A stretch of 64,000 nt of DNA from contig WEDG01001007.1 of assembly GCA_017591395.1 (NCBI GenBank), positions 408,504-472,503 of the forward strand, in the 5' to 3' direction. Of the stretch, positions 43,741-56,639 are shown piece after piece. Numbering within the stretch: the first letter of the stretch is position 1; the number at the start of each line of letters is the position of its first letter. Under the pieces are notes generated by a model that searched no databases, was not told where the DNA came from, and saw only the letters and a list, made by a program, of their open reading frames with translations. A program made the position numbers and the translations under genes. Origin of the DNA: Schistocephalus solidus. Its lineage: Eukaryota > Platyhelminthes > Cestoda > Diphyllobothriidea > Diphyllobothriidae.

Positions 43741-44754
43741 AACGAAGCTGAAATACTTTGGGTTTCTTCGAATCCAGCGTAGCCAGTTTCATAAAATACT
43801 GTAATAATATGTTTGAACAACTAGAACATGCCGTTCAATATGTAAAGATGGGTGACTATCTCCATTACGAACACACCCGAGTTTGTAATATTAAAGTCAA
43901 GCTTGTGTAGACATTGCAAAATTATGTCATCATCCCAAGTTACACCAGTACTACGTTAGGTAGGACATTCTTCGCGTTTATTTAACCTTTGCACTTGGCA
44001 CTACTCGAAATTTATATTAAGAACAACAGCTGCCCACTATCGTGTCAGTGCAGTCATGGCATAAAACAGAGCAATTGGCCAACTGGATAATGAAAGTCTA
44101 ATGAAATTGGTATTTCAACAATTCTATTCGATGCTGAAGATGGATAGTAATAGGTAACTGTGCTAGGCGAATCCAAGATGAACGTAGTGTTGTTAGTGAT
44201 ATAACTGCATTTTGATCATAACTCACGTTTAATGATATATTTGTAGCATTTTTGAGTTAAATGACTCGCGTTTGTCTCAGTCAATAACACTGATTCGTCA
44301 TTGTCACAAGAACGATGTGCCTCCATCTATTATACTGATAACCCCTGGTCCCTTGACGATAGGCGCAGTTGCGTAATACATTTTAATTTTTCGTACTAAT
44401 AGAGAGCGTCCGAGTCTTTTTACTAAATTGCGATGAATAATTGATCACCCGATTTCTTATAGCCAATTGTATATAACGTAGAAATATCATACAGAACGCC
44501 TATCTTGTTACTGTATGGAATTAGGTAAATACCATAAGAAACAATTATGCTAACTAAGGCTTAGCAAATTGTTGGATCACTGAGTAAACTAAACAAATTG
44601 CTGCGAACACTCATTTCTAAAATTTGACCAAATATCTGGATGTTAAAATAGCGTAGGCTATTAAAAGGCCATTATCACGCCGTGGAATTTTGATGGTGAT
44701 TGTTTTACTCTACGTTTCATTACAATTTAAACATGACATTTTCAGGTTTAATTG
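43741..44754. other. No gene seen
   Basis: AT-rich sequence with many stops in all frames. I found no copy elsewhere in the window and no retroelement motif. It could be the decayed continuation of the PLE RT at 43530-43740. Confidence 0.3.
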
Positions 44755-47700
44755 TAAGTGAAAGCCGATCACAAGCCTTTGAACGAAGTACGAATTCCAA
44801 AGACACGGAACACAATGCTTGAAAGAACTGACATTTTTCTACTTACTATGTTCATAATGTTAAGCTTATGGACTGAAAGCATCCAGACCTTCCAACGTCC
44901 TGTTAAATTCTGTGACAGTTCATGGACAATGACCAGGAAAAGATGTTAATGCGGGAGGCCGGGGATACAAGCGAAGTCGACGCCGCGAGGAACACAACGG
45001 CTGAGGTGTCAAGCTAAGAAGCATCCTCCGCCGATGTGATTTTGCCCAATACCAGAGGCCGTCAAACTGCACGAACACCTACGAAGACGCCAATGCTGGA
45101 CATGCGACAAACATTGATCAGTCAAAGGCCAAAAATATCAATTTGTCGTTAAAATCACTCCTCGATAGTACCAGTAGACGCTTTGATAATGGAGAGCCAG
45201 CCAAGGTTAACAAAACGCCAGTGAAAACCAAAACGATTCTAAGTGAGCACTTTAAATTTAGCTGAATTTTATCCCGGATATCTTGTGTTTGTAAGATCCA
45301 TTTTGAGAACAGCCAGTGCATATTCTTCACTATAAGCATCTCGACGTTTTTTGCATTTTTTTCCGAAATTAGCTATTCAAGACATCTGCATCACTCTCTC
45401 GTTTCATCTTTCCTCACACCTTATGTTGCTATTAATGTTCCTTGATAGAAAGAATGCTAGAGAACATCGCCATCGCACGAAACGAAAGGCAGATATAATC
45501 TATCGTAAACATCAACGCTTTATACAAAATCATTATTACCTTTGCTTCCGCGGAATCAGTTAAAATTGTTACTGTTCTGACGTATGCCAGATAGACTGGA
45601 TGCCTGAAAATTTACTGACTAAATTTCATCCGTGTAGGCGTTATTGTCTTGGGACCTAACAGTAAATAATGCTCGGATTTATGACTACGTGAAATTGATA
45701 GATCATATCAAAAATGGGATAAAAAAATTCAATTTTGGTTTCAATTAATGGCAATGCTACATTTTAAGCTCACAAAATTCCACAAATATTCTGGGCTAAA
45801 ATAAGGCATTTCAATTTGCTGTTTCCATATAACATTACACGAGGTAAAATGTTGGGAAATGTTCTACAACAGTACAGCTAGCACAGGTTACACTGAGATA
45901 ACAATAATTCAGTGTTACGGTGTGTCGTGTTAATGACCAAATTGTGAATTCTTGAAATCAGGGAATTCAGTTTATTACAAAACATACAATGAAAGCTAAG
46001 CAGACACGACTTTGAATATCGTTTTAAGATGACGTTACACGGGATGAGATATTGTGATTTATCACTAAGGAAATATGCTTATCTGGTCAATTTTCTTCAG
46101 CAACTCTATATGCAACCCTGCTTTACTTACTTATGAAGACTCAGTTTCTTAAACTGTGCTGAAAACTGCACATAAAATCGCCTCCCACCAAGAAAACTAT
46201 ACATTTGATTAGTTTACAAAACATTTGAAATATAAAAATATCGCGCGATACGAGTATGCGCTTTTTACTTCATGTCCGCCAAATCTCACTTGCTGACACT
46301 TACACAGACCATGGACAATATAGAAACTGGAAGATTAGCATGGCCAGTAAAAATATATCAGATCATTTAATCTAATCTATGGCTTTTATCATTTTCAGTG
46401 TGCTGAAATATTGCCTCTGCTGCTCAAAGTGACTACCCATTGACACCGCCATACTTTACATGTTATCATGTGCTTCTCAAAGTATGTACGATGTCGAAAG
46501 ATGTTCAGACGATCGACCTTAGCTCAGCAGAGCACAGAGGACAATCAGTCTGTCTGGCGTCGTAGCTGCTCACATTGACTGTACTCACGCCCAAGTCGTC
46601 GCCGGTTTGCCGTCAGTTAAACCAGACAGATGGAATCAAGGGGTCAATTGCTGCCAGTTGACGTCGGCACCACTAGGCTTAGGGCAGCTTGCACTACACA
46701 CACACTGTCAATTATGAATAGGCCGGTCAGACGACTAGGTGATCTGGAGAGTAGACAACTGGCATTTTTGATCTTCTCTCACTCAATCTCGTCAGCATTC
46801 AACCCACCTAACTGCCCATAGCCTCGTGGTCAGTACTAGGAGGACAACAGTTAGTAACTATGTGCCGAAGGAAACAAACCCGGCGAACTGGATTCTTGAT
46901 GCTATCGGCTACACATACCTGCTGTCTAGTTTTCAATATGTTTAGGCTACATGTTTCGGAGACTGCAGATTTATATTGCAACATCGTATACTACTACTAC
47001 TACTACTACTTATAATAGCAAAATTCTCCAACAATTTTCTGAATATTATTTCTTTTGACACAGAAAACAGTTACTGAATATTTTATCCGATTAACATAAT
47101 TCAGCAGAGCTTTGCAACCTAATATTTCTTTAACTTCCTTCATATTTACAGTTGTATATAATGAAGTAGCACGATAGGCCATACCAACAGCACTCGTTCT
47201 AGTGTCGCGGCTATTATTGCTGTGGCTGCGAAGTTATAGTCCTGACCCATTTTAAAGGTGTGGGCAGCTCCTTGCGATTAGACATCACACCGAATTAAAG
47301 CCAGCTTATTATCGTGTATGTGTGATGAAACGATGCAGGGTTTTGTGCCAACTACCGCTGATTGTGTATTTTAAGTAGAGTTTTCGTAACCCATTAATTC
47401 AAAACATACAATGGTATTATTTGGTAGCCTCCACATTGAGAAGTAAACAAGTCCTTTTAATTTCCAAGGGAAACTCTCAAAAATCCTCTAAGTGCCTTAA
47501 GGTTGAACGTCGTTTAAATTGGACAAAAGTTAACTGTGGTTTTAACACAAACCACTGACAGGTCTGCAGGCTTCGGTAAGATTCAAAGGCACGCTGTGTG
47601 CATCCTGCTTTTTTGCCTATGCTTCCTTGCGCTGTAGGCAAAAGTTGACTGCCGATGGCTAAACGAACTCATTTTTATCATAAAAACAAACAACAAGCAC

Positions 47701-48155
47701 ATCTAGCGTGCTCAGATGCGCGGGGAGAAACCCCAAATATATGTGTTTGAACGTTTGCTGTGAGAATATTGACTTGATGTCCACCATATCCACGTTGCAC
47801 AAGTTAAAAATACTTTGAAGCATTCCATCTGGTGTTTTGAACATGCTGGCCATGCTACTTCTGCTAAAGAGTTTGACTAGATTAATCAAACGTCAATTTC
47901 AAGTGTATGAAATATTCCCTCCAGTAGTATACTACATAATTATGACTTGAACGTCAAAGGCGCGTCATCTTAAATAATAGATTATGCGTTTATGGTAAAG
48001 ATACGGTAAGATTAAAGGGAGTTATTGGTAGTATGCCTGGTCGAACCGATGTCCAGGTATACCCTTGAACTCCCGAAGACCGTAAAAGTTTAATATAAAC
48101 CGAGAGGCATAAAATATTAAAAACGTCCTTTCAAAAGTACTGATATATCCCGTAC
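44755..48155 (+). repeat. 3.4 kb direct repeat, copy 1
   Basis: Matches 52790-56155 almost colinearly, with an offset of about 7.97-8.0 kb. Contents: an R segment (44755-45560, also at 49140-49750), repeat X arm and d/e segments (45560-47200), and a tail (47200-48155) found only in the two copies. A (CTA)n run at 46989-47010 is shorter in copy 2. The tail ends after GTAGTATGCCTGGTCGAAC. Confidence 0.75.
44815..44949 (+). CDS. Small ORF with hydrophobic, signal-like N-terminus
   Basis: 44 residues starting MLERTDIFLLTMFIMLSLW, then TESIQTFQRPVKFCDSSW. It is repeated at 49220-49351 with conservative changes (LLLSMFILL) and at 52789 with an early stop. It could be the first exon of a secreted protein or an accidental frame in a repeat. 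No downstream exon or promoter was identified. Function unknown. Confidence 0.25.
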   Translation: MLERTDIFLLTMFIMLSLWTESIQTFQRPVKFCDSSWTMTRKRC

Positions 48156-48554
48156 ACATAACTCGCCATAACTAAGTTAACGTTAGTTAAGTTAAATTAT
48201 GTTTAAGTATATTAAAGTAAAATAAATCAAAGCACAGTCAACACTCTAAGAAATCGAACAAAAGCTCTCTTTTCTGCCAGAGAACTTTACCATATTGAAC
48301 TTTCTCATTTATTTGGACTGTTTTTTATCAACGTTTTACATAAATATTTCGTTCCTAGATGTATGAGACATTAGGAATTTAAAGAATAGGATAAGGAACA
48401 AGATTTTTACGATCAAGTGCAAAAATAATAAATCTGGAAGCACTTTCATACATTAAGAACGTGTCTGAAATCGTTGAAAACATCCTGCGGAAGCAAGAAA
48501 TGTACATGGTGTGAAAACAAACATTTTCATTTCGAAACCAACTTTTACACTTTA
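48156..48554. other. No gene seen
   Basis: AT-rich sequence with TTAACGTTAGTTAAGTTAAA-like runs near 48180. A minus-strand frame of 79 codons (48618 to 48379) is not recognised and overlaps the next PLE fragment. The stretch may include decayed PLE sequence. Confidence 0.3.
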
Positions 48555-48960
48555 AGGATAGGGTTGAATATTTATATAAAAACGAAGTCATGTACAAAAT
48601 CCCGTGCAAAAGTTCCAATGTGGGGTTTTGCGGCGAAACAGTGAAATCGGTCTTTACACGCTTATTTCAACATCAGTTGGCTGTAAAGAGTCGATACAAC
48701 CTTTTTGATGTTGCCATGCCTACACTTGAAACTGGACAAAACATTTGCATTGGACAATATTCGTATTGTTGACTTCTGCCAATCGAAGAGTGGCCGGGAA
48801 TTCTTAGAGGCCATTCATTCTGATGACTCGTGCATCAATCGGCATATGCAATCGGATGCCATGAACAACATGATCAAGGAAATGGGGAAAAAGCGGTACC
48901 GAATTCGGATGAGATGTCTACCCACTATAACCACTATTGGCAGGACTGAGTGAGCAGTAT
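48555..48960 (+). mobile_element. PLE GIY-YIG nuclease fragment, better preserved
   Basis: VMYKIPCKSSNVGFCGET, then TRLFQHQLAVKSRYNLF and AMPTLETGQN. After a one-base shift come ALDNIRIVDFCQSKSGREFL and EAIHSDDSCINRHMQSD. This is the GIY-YIG pattern (VxYKIxC..C...YxGxT ... TLETGH ... SINRH) that ends Penelope-like proteins. Only the nuclease part is present; the RT is missing upstream. Confidence 0.75.
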
Positions 48961-49080
48961 CGATTTTTTTGCATGTTTTCAATTTAAATTGTGTTTTTTC
49001 ACACTTACAACAAGCCTGTTGACGACCTTGGAAACACCTGAAAACATGTCTTTTTATTAATAATTTAAGAATGTATTTCC

Positions 49081-49083
<3 letters not shown>

Positions 49084-49114
<31 letters not shown>
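49084..49114. repeat. (TA)n microsatellite
   Basis: An uninterrupted TA run of about 14 units following the PLE fragment. A second one is at 42681-42701, before the other PLE fragment. Confidence 0.9.
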
Positions 49115-49139
49115 GGAATATAAAAAGACGATTGGCAAT

Positions 49140-49751
49140 GAAAAATTCAAGTTCAATTGTAAGTAAAAGCCGATCACAAACCTTTGAACGAAGTACGAAT
49201 TTCAAAGACACCGAACACAATGCTTGACAGAACTGACATTCTTCTACTTAGTATGTTCATACTGTTGAGCTTATGGACTGAAAGCATCCAGACCTTCCAA
49301 CGGCCTGTTAAATTATGTGACAGTTCATGGATAATGACCAGGAAACGTTAGTTACGCGGGAGGCCGGACATACAAGCGAAGTCGACCTAGCGAGGTGGCA
49401 GGCTAGCAAGCATCCTCCACCGATATGATTTTGCCCGACACCAGATCCCGTCAAACTTTACGAGTACATACACAGAGGCCAAAGCTGGAAACGTGAGAAA
49501 GTTGACCAGTCTAAGGCACAAAATATCAATTTGTCATAAAAATATATTACCAATAGACGCTTTGATAATGGAGAGCCAGCCAAATTCAACGAAATGCCAG
49601 TGAAAACAAAAATCCTTTCAACTGAGCACTTTACATTTATCTGAATTCAATCCCAGATCTCTTACATTTGCGAAAAGCATGTTGAGAGCAGCCAGTGAAT
49701 ATTTTTCACTATAAGCATGTCAACGTTGTTGAATTCATCCCAATGAGCTTA
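49140..49751 (+). repeat. R segment, third copy
   Basis: Matches 44750-45345 and 52790-53315, sharing GCGGGAGGCCGG, ACAAGCGAAGTCGAC, GACGCTTTGATAATGGAGAG and CATGTTGAGA(G)CAGCCAGTG-like blocks. It has small deletions relative to both. The match stops near 49735, where the others continue into repeat X sequence. Confidence 0.7.
49220..49351 (+). CDS. Small ORF with signal-like N-terminus, second copy
   Basis: 43 residues, MLDRTDILLLSMFILLSLW followed by TESIQTFQRPVKLCDSSW. Compared with 44815-44949, several changes are Leu/Ile/Met swaps or otherwise conservative. No splice partner was seen. Coding status is uncertain. Confidence 0.25.
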   Translation: MLDRTDILLLSMFILLSLWTESIQTFQRPVKLCDSSWIMTRKR

Positions 49752-50339
49752 ATGTAGTTCGTCAATGCAGGACAGCGAGCAAGGCTGCGCGTGTCCGTTC
49801 GATCTTCGTAATTTACGACGTACACCTTATGCTCCAAAACATGCTGGTGCACGGATGGTGACGAAGGCTGGATTGAAGTGAGAAAAGACATGAGCTGCAC
49901 CTAGCTCACTTACTGTTACATTCTTCATGCAAGCAGAAAGCATATCAAGCGCCGCTACAATTATGCAAGCCCAAAAGTTCTACTTCTCTCACTGCCACCT
50001 AACAAGCTCTTTCAGATCATCCTCTTTGCACAACACTCACATAACACACACAAATGGACCAATATTATCGACTTCATGCCTTAAATTTCTACTTCGTTAC
50101 ATAGTTTCGCTATAAATGTGCTGGCCTGAAGAGAAGTTGTCGAAAGCAGTGCCTATGCACGCCAAATCGTCTTGTTACTACTAGAATGTAGTGCACAATG
50201 ATAGCATATTATGTTTTAATATGTACGATTTTCTTGCAAATTTTACGGGCAGAAATCAAGTATTCGTGGGAGTTCATTGATTCTGCATATCAGAAAAGTA
50301 AGAAGGCGTAGTTGCAGGAAAAGATTTAGTGAAAAAAAT
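49752..50339. other. No gene seen
   Basis: Sequence with no retroelement motif and no copy noticed in the window. The minus-strand frame 49900 to 49709 crosses the end of the R segment and is not recognised. Confidence 0.3.
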
Positions 50340-50960
50340 GTTGAATTAAATTGTATAGGGCATAATTAGCAGTTCTTAATGCGATAGAGTTAATGCCACC
50401 CGAATGGGTAGTGATACTACTTATAACAGAAGTAGTATTACTGGCGGTTTTTATAAAATACAAAATGGTGATGGTTAACAGAGTATCACCAGTATTATTT
50501 ATGCGTGCTAAAACAGAGACTGAAATCAGAACGCAAAACTGAGAGCATAAAAAGGGTAACACTGAACTCGTTCGATTACATAACTTTTTTCATACCTGCC
50601 ATTGTGACATGTCTAGAGGCGTTTCCACTTTAGTCAGGCATTGTTTCAAAATTGTCTACCTGTCGATTCTCCTGCTTCGATGGTTACCAGGCACATCACA
50701 GATCAAAGTTATATTGAGATGTCGTTTCTGTACGGCCTGCACACGGCAAATCATCAGAGTCCATACTATAGTAACGTGGAAGCGCTTTTGTCTACCAGGA
50801 AGCGCTAGGTGGCTCTGACTGCAAAATCTGCCAGCTAGCGTTTTAGCACAGTCCTTCTCAGGAGTCTGTTTCCAGCTGCAAGTACTGATTCCCAAAGTAA
50901 CATTCGTCGCATCTCGTGGAAGTGAGGTCAAAGCATACGTTATTTTTGTCCGTTGAATGC
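50340..50960 (-). repeat. Repeat Y, partial copy 3
   Basis: Matches 52340-52770 in the same orientation (TCGTTCGATT, CATACCTGCCATTGTGACAT, AGGCGTTTCCACTTTA, CAGGCATTGTT) and 36740-37080 in reverse complement (GAGAAGGACTGTG, CTAGCGCTTCCTGG). The 91-codon frame on the minus strand (50931 to 50656) is not open in the other copies. Confidence 0.65.
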
Positions 50961-51209
50961 AATTGACCTCAGGTCCTTTGCGGCTTGCTTAGAATATCTG
51001 TTTAGCTGATCTATTGTGACTTATTTTTCTGACATCCATTCTTATATTTTTCTATCCATCTATGCCATAGTAATGGAGACTGAGATTGTGCAGTATTTTC
51101 TGCGCAAGTACTCCACGGTTTTGTTTTTGTCATAGTATTATCAATTTTTGCAGTAGTTGTAATTAAAGTTATTTTGGTAGCAGCAGTTCTAGAATTATCC
51201 AAGCTATGC
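50961..51209. other. Spacer between Y copies
   Basis: Short AT-rich spacer with no recognised feature. Confidence 0.3.
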
Positions 51210-52770
51210 TAAAGACTGTTGTATTCTTTTATCATAAGCCTTGACCGCTATCTAATTGAACGCACTCGATTGCATGCAATAGCAAATAAAGATTCCCCTG
51301 CTAACAATAATCATAGGCGTATTTTCAAATGGCTCAAACAGAGTTTGGTTCCGTGTTCATCTGTGGCATATTTATGCAGTATTTATTATCGCCATTCACT
51401 TAATTCTGCAGGAGATCCCTATGGAACGCGCATGTAGCATCTCAAGATTATGGAAATTGCAGATACATCTATCTTTTTGGTAATGGTTTACAATTACCCT
51501 CACATCCCATTTCTGTATTAGGTGGAATAACTTTACTTCCTGTTATTCGTTTTATCAAGAACATCTCTGCACACATTACTCTTTGCAAGACATGAATTAC
51601 ATTTCAAGTTTGTTTAGCAGGCTTCTTCTTAGCTGAGCACAGCGCATGGTCAATGAACAGGAAACGCAAGAGTAAACAGGAAACGCTACATGCTCATTCG
51701 GACGGTGTCTGATGTTCCCAGTGCAAGAAGCCTAGCAGATGTAAGTTCTGCGTAATATCTGCCACCATCTTATAGGTTTACTGGTCGAGAACAAATGCAA
51801 TAGGCGCACATGAATGACTAGTCCGATGCAGAGTACAAAGACGCTGCCTGTTTACTATTAAAAATCGCTGAGGATGTCCTCAAGATGGTTGGGTGTCATT
51901 GATGTCAACCTTGACCAGAGCAATAAGTTGTTGCTGCATCTTCAAAATTAAAACTCTAAACCAACCCATACGTACAAAACTTGAACTAAAATAGTTCGAA
52001 CGTGCATCAGGTTCATTACATAGTTGCACTAGTCTACTGCGAAAAATGTGAAAATAAGGGGAGAAGACGATGATTTCTGTCAAGCTAAATCACATACTTA
52101 TCATCATTCTCGATGACAGAACTCTTGTTATCAACCTTATCAGAAATACTTCAGTTATTCATACAGTAAGTTGATACAGAAATCACACGACGAAGTACTT
52201 CACATCATGCGGGCTCGGTCAAGAATAACTCAAGTCTTCTCTAAAGCGGATCATCTTCGCTGCCCGAAAGAGTTAATGTCACCCATGATAGGCAACCGCT
52301 GCATGGCAGGCTGACACGTCAGGGACGTACAAGTTTGACTTCAGATGTATAGGGTAATATTAGCAATCCTTAGAGAAACAGGGTTAATGTTTGCTTATTA
52401 TGAGTTTTAGTAGAGAAAACAAAATTATTAGTATTATTAGTAATTGTGGTAGTAGAAGTAATGATATCCTTTGAAAGTTTATTACCAGTAGAATTTTGAT
52501 ATGCTTAATAACAGACTGCAATCAGGTGGACTGGACCGAACAGGAGATCAGATTGCCGCACTGACCACGTATGTGTGGTAACGCCGGCTCGTTCGATTGC
52601 CCAACTATTTTCATACCTGCCATTGTGACATATATATATAAGAGGCGTTTCCACTTTAATCAGGCATTGTTCCAAAATCCTCCACTTGTAGATTCTGATG
52701 CTTGGACAGTTGCCAGGCACATCATTAATCTAAGTGATATTCAGGGTTTTTCTGTACGGCATCCACATGG
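51210..52770 (-). repeat. Repeat Y, copy 2
   Basis: Its reverse complement follows 36960-38720 through most of its length. It carries TATATATATA at 52631-52640 where the other partial copy (50608) has TGTC. It is truncated near 52770 where the second 3.4 kb direct repeat starts. Confidence 0.7.
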
Positions 52771-52789
52771 CAAATCATCACGAACACAA

Positions 52790-55700
52790 TGTTTAACAGA
52801 ACTGCCATTTTTCTACTTAGTATGTTCATCCGGTAGTGCTTACGGACTGAAAGCATCCAAACCTTCTTACGTACTGTTAAGTCCTACGACAGTTCATGCA
52901 TAATGACAAGGAAAAGATGTTAATGCGGGAGGCCGGGCATACAAGCGAAGTCGACGCCGCGAGGAACACAACTGCTGAGGTGGCAAGCTAAGAAGCATCC
53001 TCCGCCGATGTGATTTTGCCCAACACCAGAGGCCGTCAAACTGTACGAACACCTACGCAGAGGCCAATGCTGGACACGCGACAAACATTGACCAGTCAAT
53101 GGCCGAAAATTTCAATTTTGTCGTTAAAATCACTCCTCGAAAGTACCAGTAGACGCTTTGATAATGGAGAGCCAGCCAAGGTTAACAAAACGCCAGTGAA
53201 AATAAAATCATTCCAAATGAGCACTTTAAATTTATCTGAATTTTATCCTGGATCTGTAAAGTTTGGAAGAACCATTTTCAGAACAGCCAGTGCATATTCT
53301 TCACTCTATGCATGTCGACGTTTTTTGCATTTTTTCCGAAATAAGCTATTCAAGACATCTGCATCACTCTCTATTTTCATCATCCTCACACTTTATGTTG
53401 CTATTTATGTTCTATGATAGAAAGAAAGCTAGAAACATCCCCATCGCACGAAACGAAATTAGATATAATATATCGTTAAATCAACTCTTTATACAGAATC
53501 ATTATTACCTTCGCTTCCGCGGAATCAGTTGAAATTGTTACAGTTCTGACGTATGCCAGATAGACACTCTCACACAGATGACTGGATGCCTGAAAATTTA
53601 CTGACTAATTTTCATCCGTGTATGCGTTATTGTCTTGGGACCTAACAGTAAATAATGCTTGGATTTATGACTTCGTCAAATTGATCGACCATATCAAAAA
53701 TGGGATTAAAATATTCAATTGTGGTTTCAATTAATGGCAATGCTCCATTTTGAGCTCACAAAATTACACAAATATTCTGGGCTTAAAAAGGCATTTCAAT
53801 TTTCGGTTTCCATATTACATTACACGAGGCAAAATGTTGGGAAATGTTCTACAACAGTAGAGCTAGCACAGGTTACGCTGAGATATCAATAATTCAGTGG
53901 TACGTTGTGTCGTGTAAATGACCAAATTTTGAATATTTAAAATCAGGGAATTCAGTAAATTACAACATATAAAATGAAAGCTAAGCAGACACGACTTTGA
54001 ATTTCGTTCGAAGATGGCGTTACACGGGATGAGATATTGTGATTTATCACAAAGGACATATGCTTATCAGGTAATTTACTTCAGCAACTCTATACGCAAC
54101 CCTGATTTACTTACATAGGAAGGCTCAGTTTCTTAAATTGTGCTGAAAACTGCTCAAAAAATCGCCTTCAACCAAGAAAACTATACAGTTGATTAGTTTA
54201 CAAAACATTTGTAATATACAAATATCGCGCGATACGAGTATGCGCTTTTTGCTTCATGTCGCCAAATCTCACTCGCTGACACTTACACACACCATGGACA
54301 ATATGGAAACTAGAGGATAAGCATGGCCATTGATAATATATCAGATCATTTAATCTAATCTATGGCTTTTATCATTTTCAGTGTGCTGAAATATTGCCTC
54401 TGCTGCTCAAAGTGACTACCCATTGACACCGCCATATTTTACATGTTATCACGTGCTAGTCAGAGTATGTACGCTGTCGAAGGATGTTCAGACGATCGAC
54501 CTTACCTCAGCAGAGCACAGAGGACAATCAGTCTGTCTGGCGTCGTAGCTGCTCACACTGACTGTACTCACGCCCACGTCGTCGCCGGTTTGCCGTCAGT
54601 TAAACCAGACAGCTGGAATCAAGGGGTCAATTGCTGCCAGTTGACGTCGGCACCACGAGGCTTAGGGCAGCTTGCACTACACACACACTGTCAATTACGA
54701 ATAGGCCGGTCAGACGACTAGGTGAACTGGAGAGTAGACAGCTGGCATTTGTGATCTTCTCTCACTCCACCTCGTCTGCATTCGACCCACCTAACTGCCC
54801 ATAGCCTCGTGGTCAGTACTAGGAGGACAACAGTTGGGAACTATGTGCCGAAGAAAACTAACCCGGCGAACTGGATTCTTGATGCTATCGGCTACGCATA
54901 CCTGCTGTCTATTTTTCAATAAGTTAAGGCTACATGTTGCGGCGACTGCAGATTAATATTGCAACATCGTATACTACTACTGCTACTTATAATAGCAAAA
55001 TCCTCCAACAATTTTGCTGAATTTTATTTCGTTTTGACACTGAAAACAGTTACTGAATATTTTATCCGATTTACATAAGTCAGCAGAGCTTTGCAACCTA
55101 ATATTCCTTTGACTTTCTTCATATTTACAGTAGTATATAATGAAGTAGCACGATAGGCCATACCGACACCACTCGTTCTTGTGTGGGCGATTATTGCTGT
55201 GGCTGCGAAGTTATAGTCCTGACCCGTTTTAAAGGTGTGGGCAGCTCCTTGCGATTAGCCGTCACACCGAATCAAAGCCAGCTTATTATCGTGTATGTGC
55301 GATCAAACGATGCGGGGTTTTGCACCAACGACCGCTCATTGTGCATTTTAAGAAGAGTATTCGCAACCCATTAATTCTAAAAATACAATGGTATTAATTG
55401 GTAGCCTCCACGTTGAGAAGTAAAGAAGTCTTTTTGAATTTCAAAGGGAAACTCTCAAAAAGCCTCTCCGTGCCTTAAGGTTGAACGTCGTTTAAATTGG
55501 ACAAAAGTTAATTGTGGTTTTAACACAAACCACTGACAGTTCTGCAGGCTTCGGTATGATTCAAAGGCACGCTGTGTGCATCCTGCTTTTTTGCCTATGC
55601 TTCCGCGCGCTGTAGGCTAAGGTTGACTGTTGATGGCTAAACTTAAATCATTTTTATCATAAAAACCAACAACAAGCACATCTGGAGTGCACAGGGACGC

Positions 55701-56155
55701 GGGGAGAAACCCCAAATATATGTTGAGGACATTTTGTGTTTGAACGTTTGCTGTGAGAATATTGACTTGATGTCCACCATATCCACGTTGCACAAGGTAA
55801 AAATACGTAGAAGCATTCCATCTGGTCTCTTGAACGTGCTGGCCATGCCACATCTGCTGACGAGTGTGACTAGATTAATCAAACGTTAATTTCAAGTGTA
55901 TGAAATATTCCCTCCAAGTAGTATACTATATAATAATGACTTGAACGTCAAAGGCGAGTCATCTTAAATTATAGATTACGCGTTTATGGTACAGGAACGG
56001 TAAGATTAAAATGAATTTTTGGTAGTATGCCTGGTCGAACTGACGTCCAGGTATACCCTCGAAATCCCGAAGTCCGTAAAAGTTTGAATATACAAACGAG
56101 AGGCATCAAATATGAAAAACGTCCTCTATAAAAGTACTTATATATTCCGTTCTAA
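52790..56155 (+). repeat. 3.4 kb direct repeat, copy 2
   Basis: Colinear with 44755-48155. The R segment (52790-53420) is followed by X arm and d/e segments, then the private tail. The small hydrophobic ORF is broken here by an early stop (CGG TAG, near 52833). A 92-codon frame at 54443-54721 lies in the X d segment, antisense to nothing known. Confidence 0.75.
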
Positions 56156-56599
56156 GACTGAGATACCTGACAGATAACTGCTTCATAACAAGCCTTACGT
56201 AAGTAACGTACATTGGCGTTGCGAAGTTAGATGGCAGAATATTATTAGAATAACCATCCTCCACGTTAATCGTGTGGATAAATTTCAAACTATTCAATGT
56301 GTAAGGCCGGGTTATGTTGTTACTAATGTTTACTAGTAAGAAGGCTACCTGTGCCTATTTTAAATTTCCAATTTTTGTCACTGGTGGTCGCAAATCTTGG
56401 CTCATTCACTCTTAACCAGGCCTCCACGCGCCCTGCATCGTCTACGAGCAGGTCGGTATGAAACAACTGGAATACCAACGTTTATATTGAATCGTCGCGA
56501 AACATTTCCATATCATTTAAACTAAGCTTTCGGAATTGCGTGCAAATTTGGATGCATCTATTAAGGTGAAGCAATCAGCATTGTGCCACCACAGACTGG
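56156..56599. other. No gene seen
   Basis: Unassigned sequence between the direct repeat and the X element. AGGTCGGTATG occurs at 56450 and 56622, perhaps a junction trace. No coding frame was identified. Confidence 0.3.
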
Positions 56600-56639
56600 C
56601 TACTTCAAACAGTGTCATTTACAGGTCGGTATGCGCATA

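Noticed and set aside
44755..56155. The 3.4 kb direct repeats as LTRs of a single retrovirus-like element
   Set aside because: The interior has PLE and Y fragments but no gag-pol, primer site or TG...CA ends.
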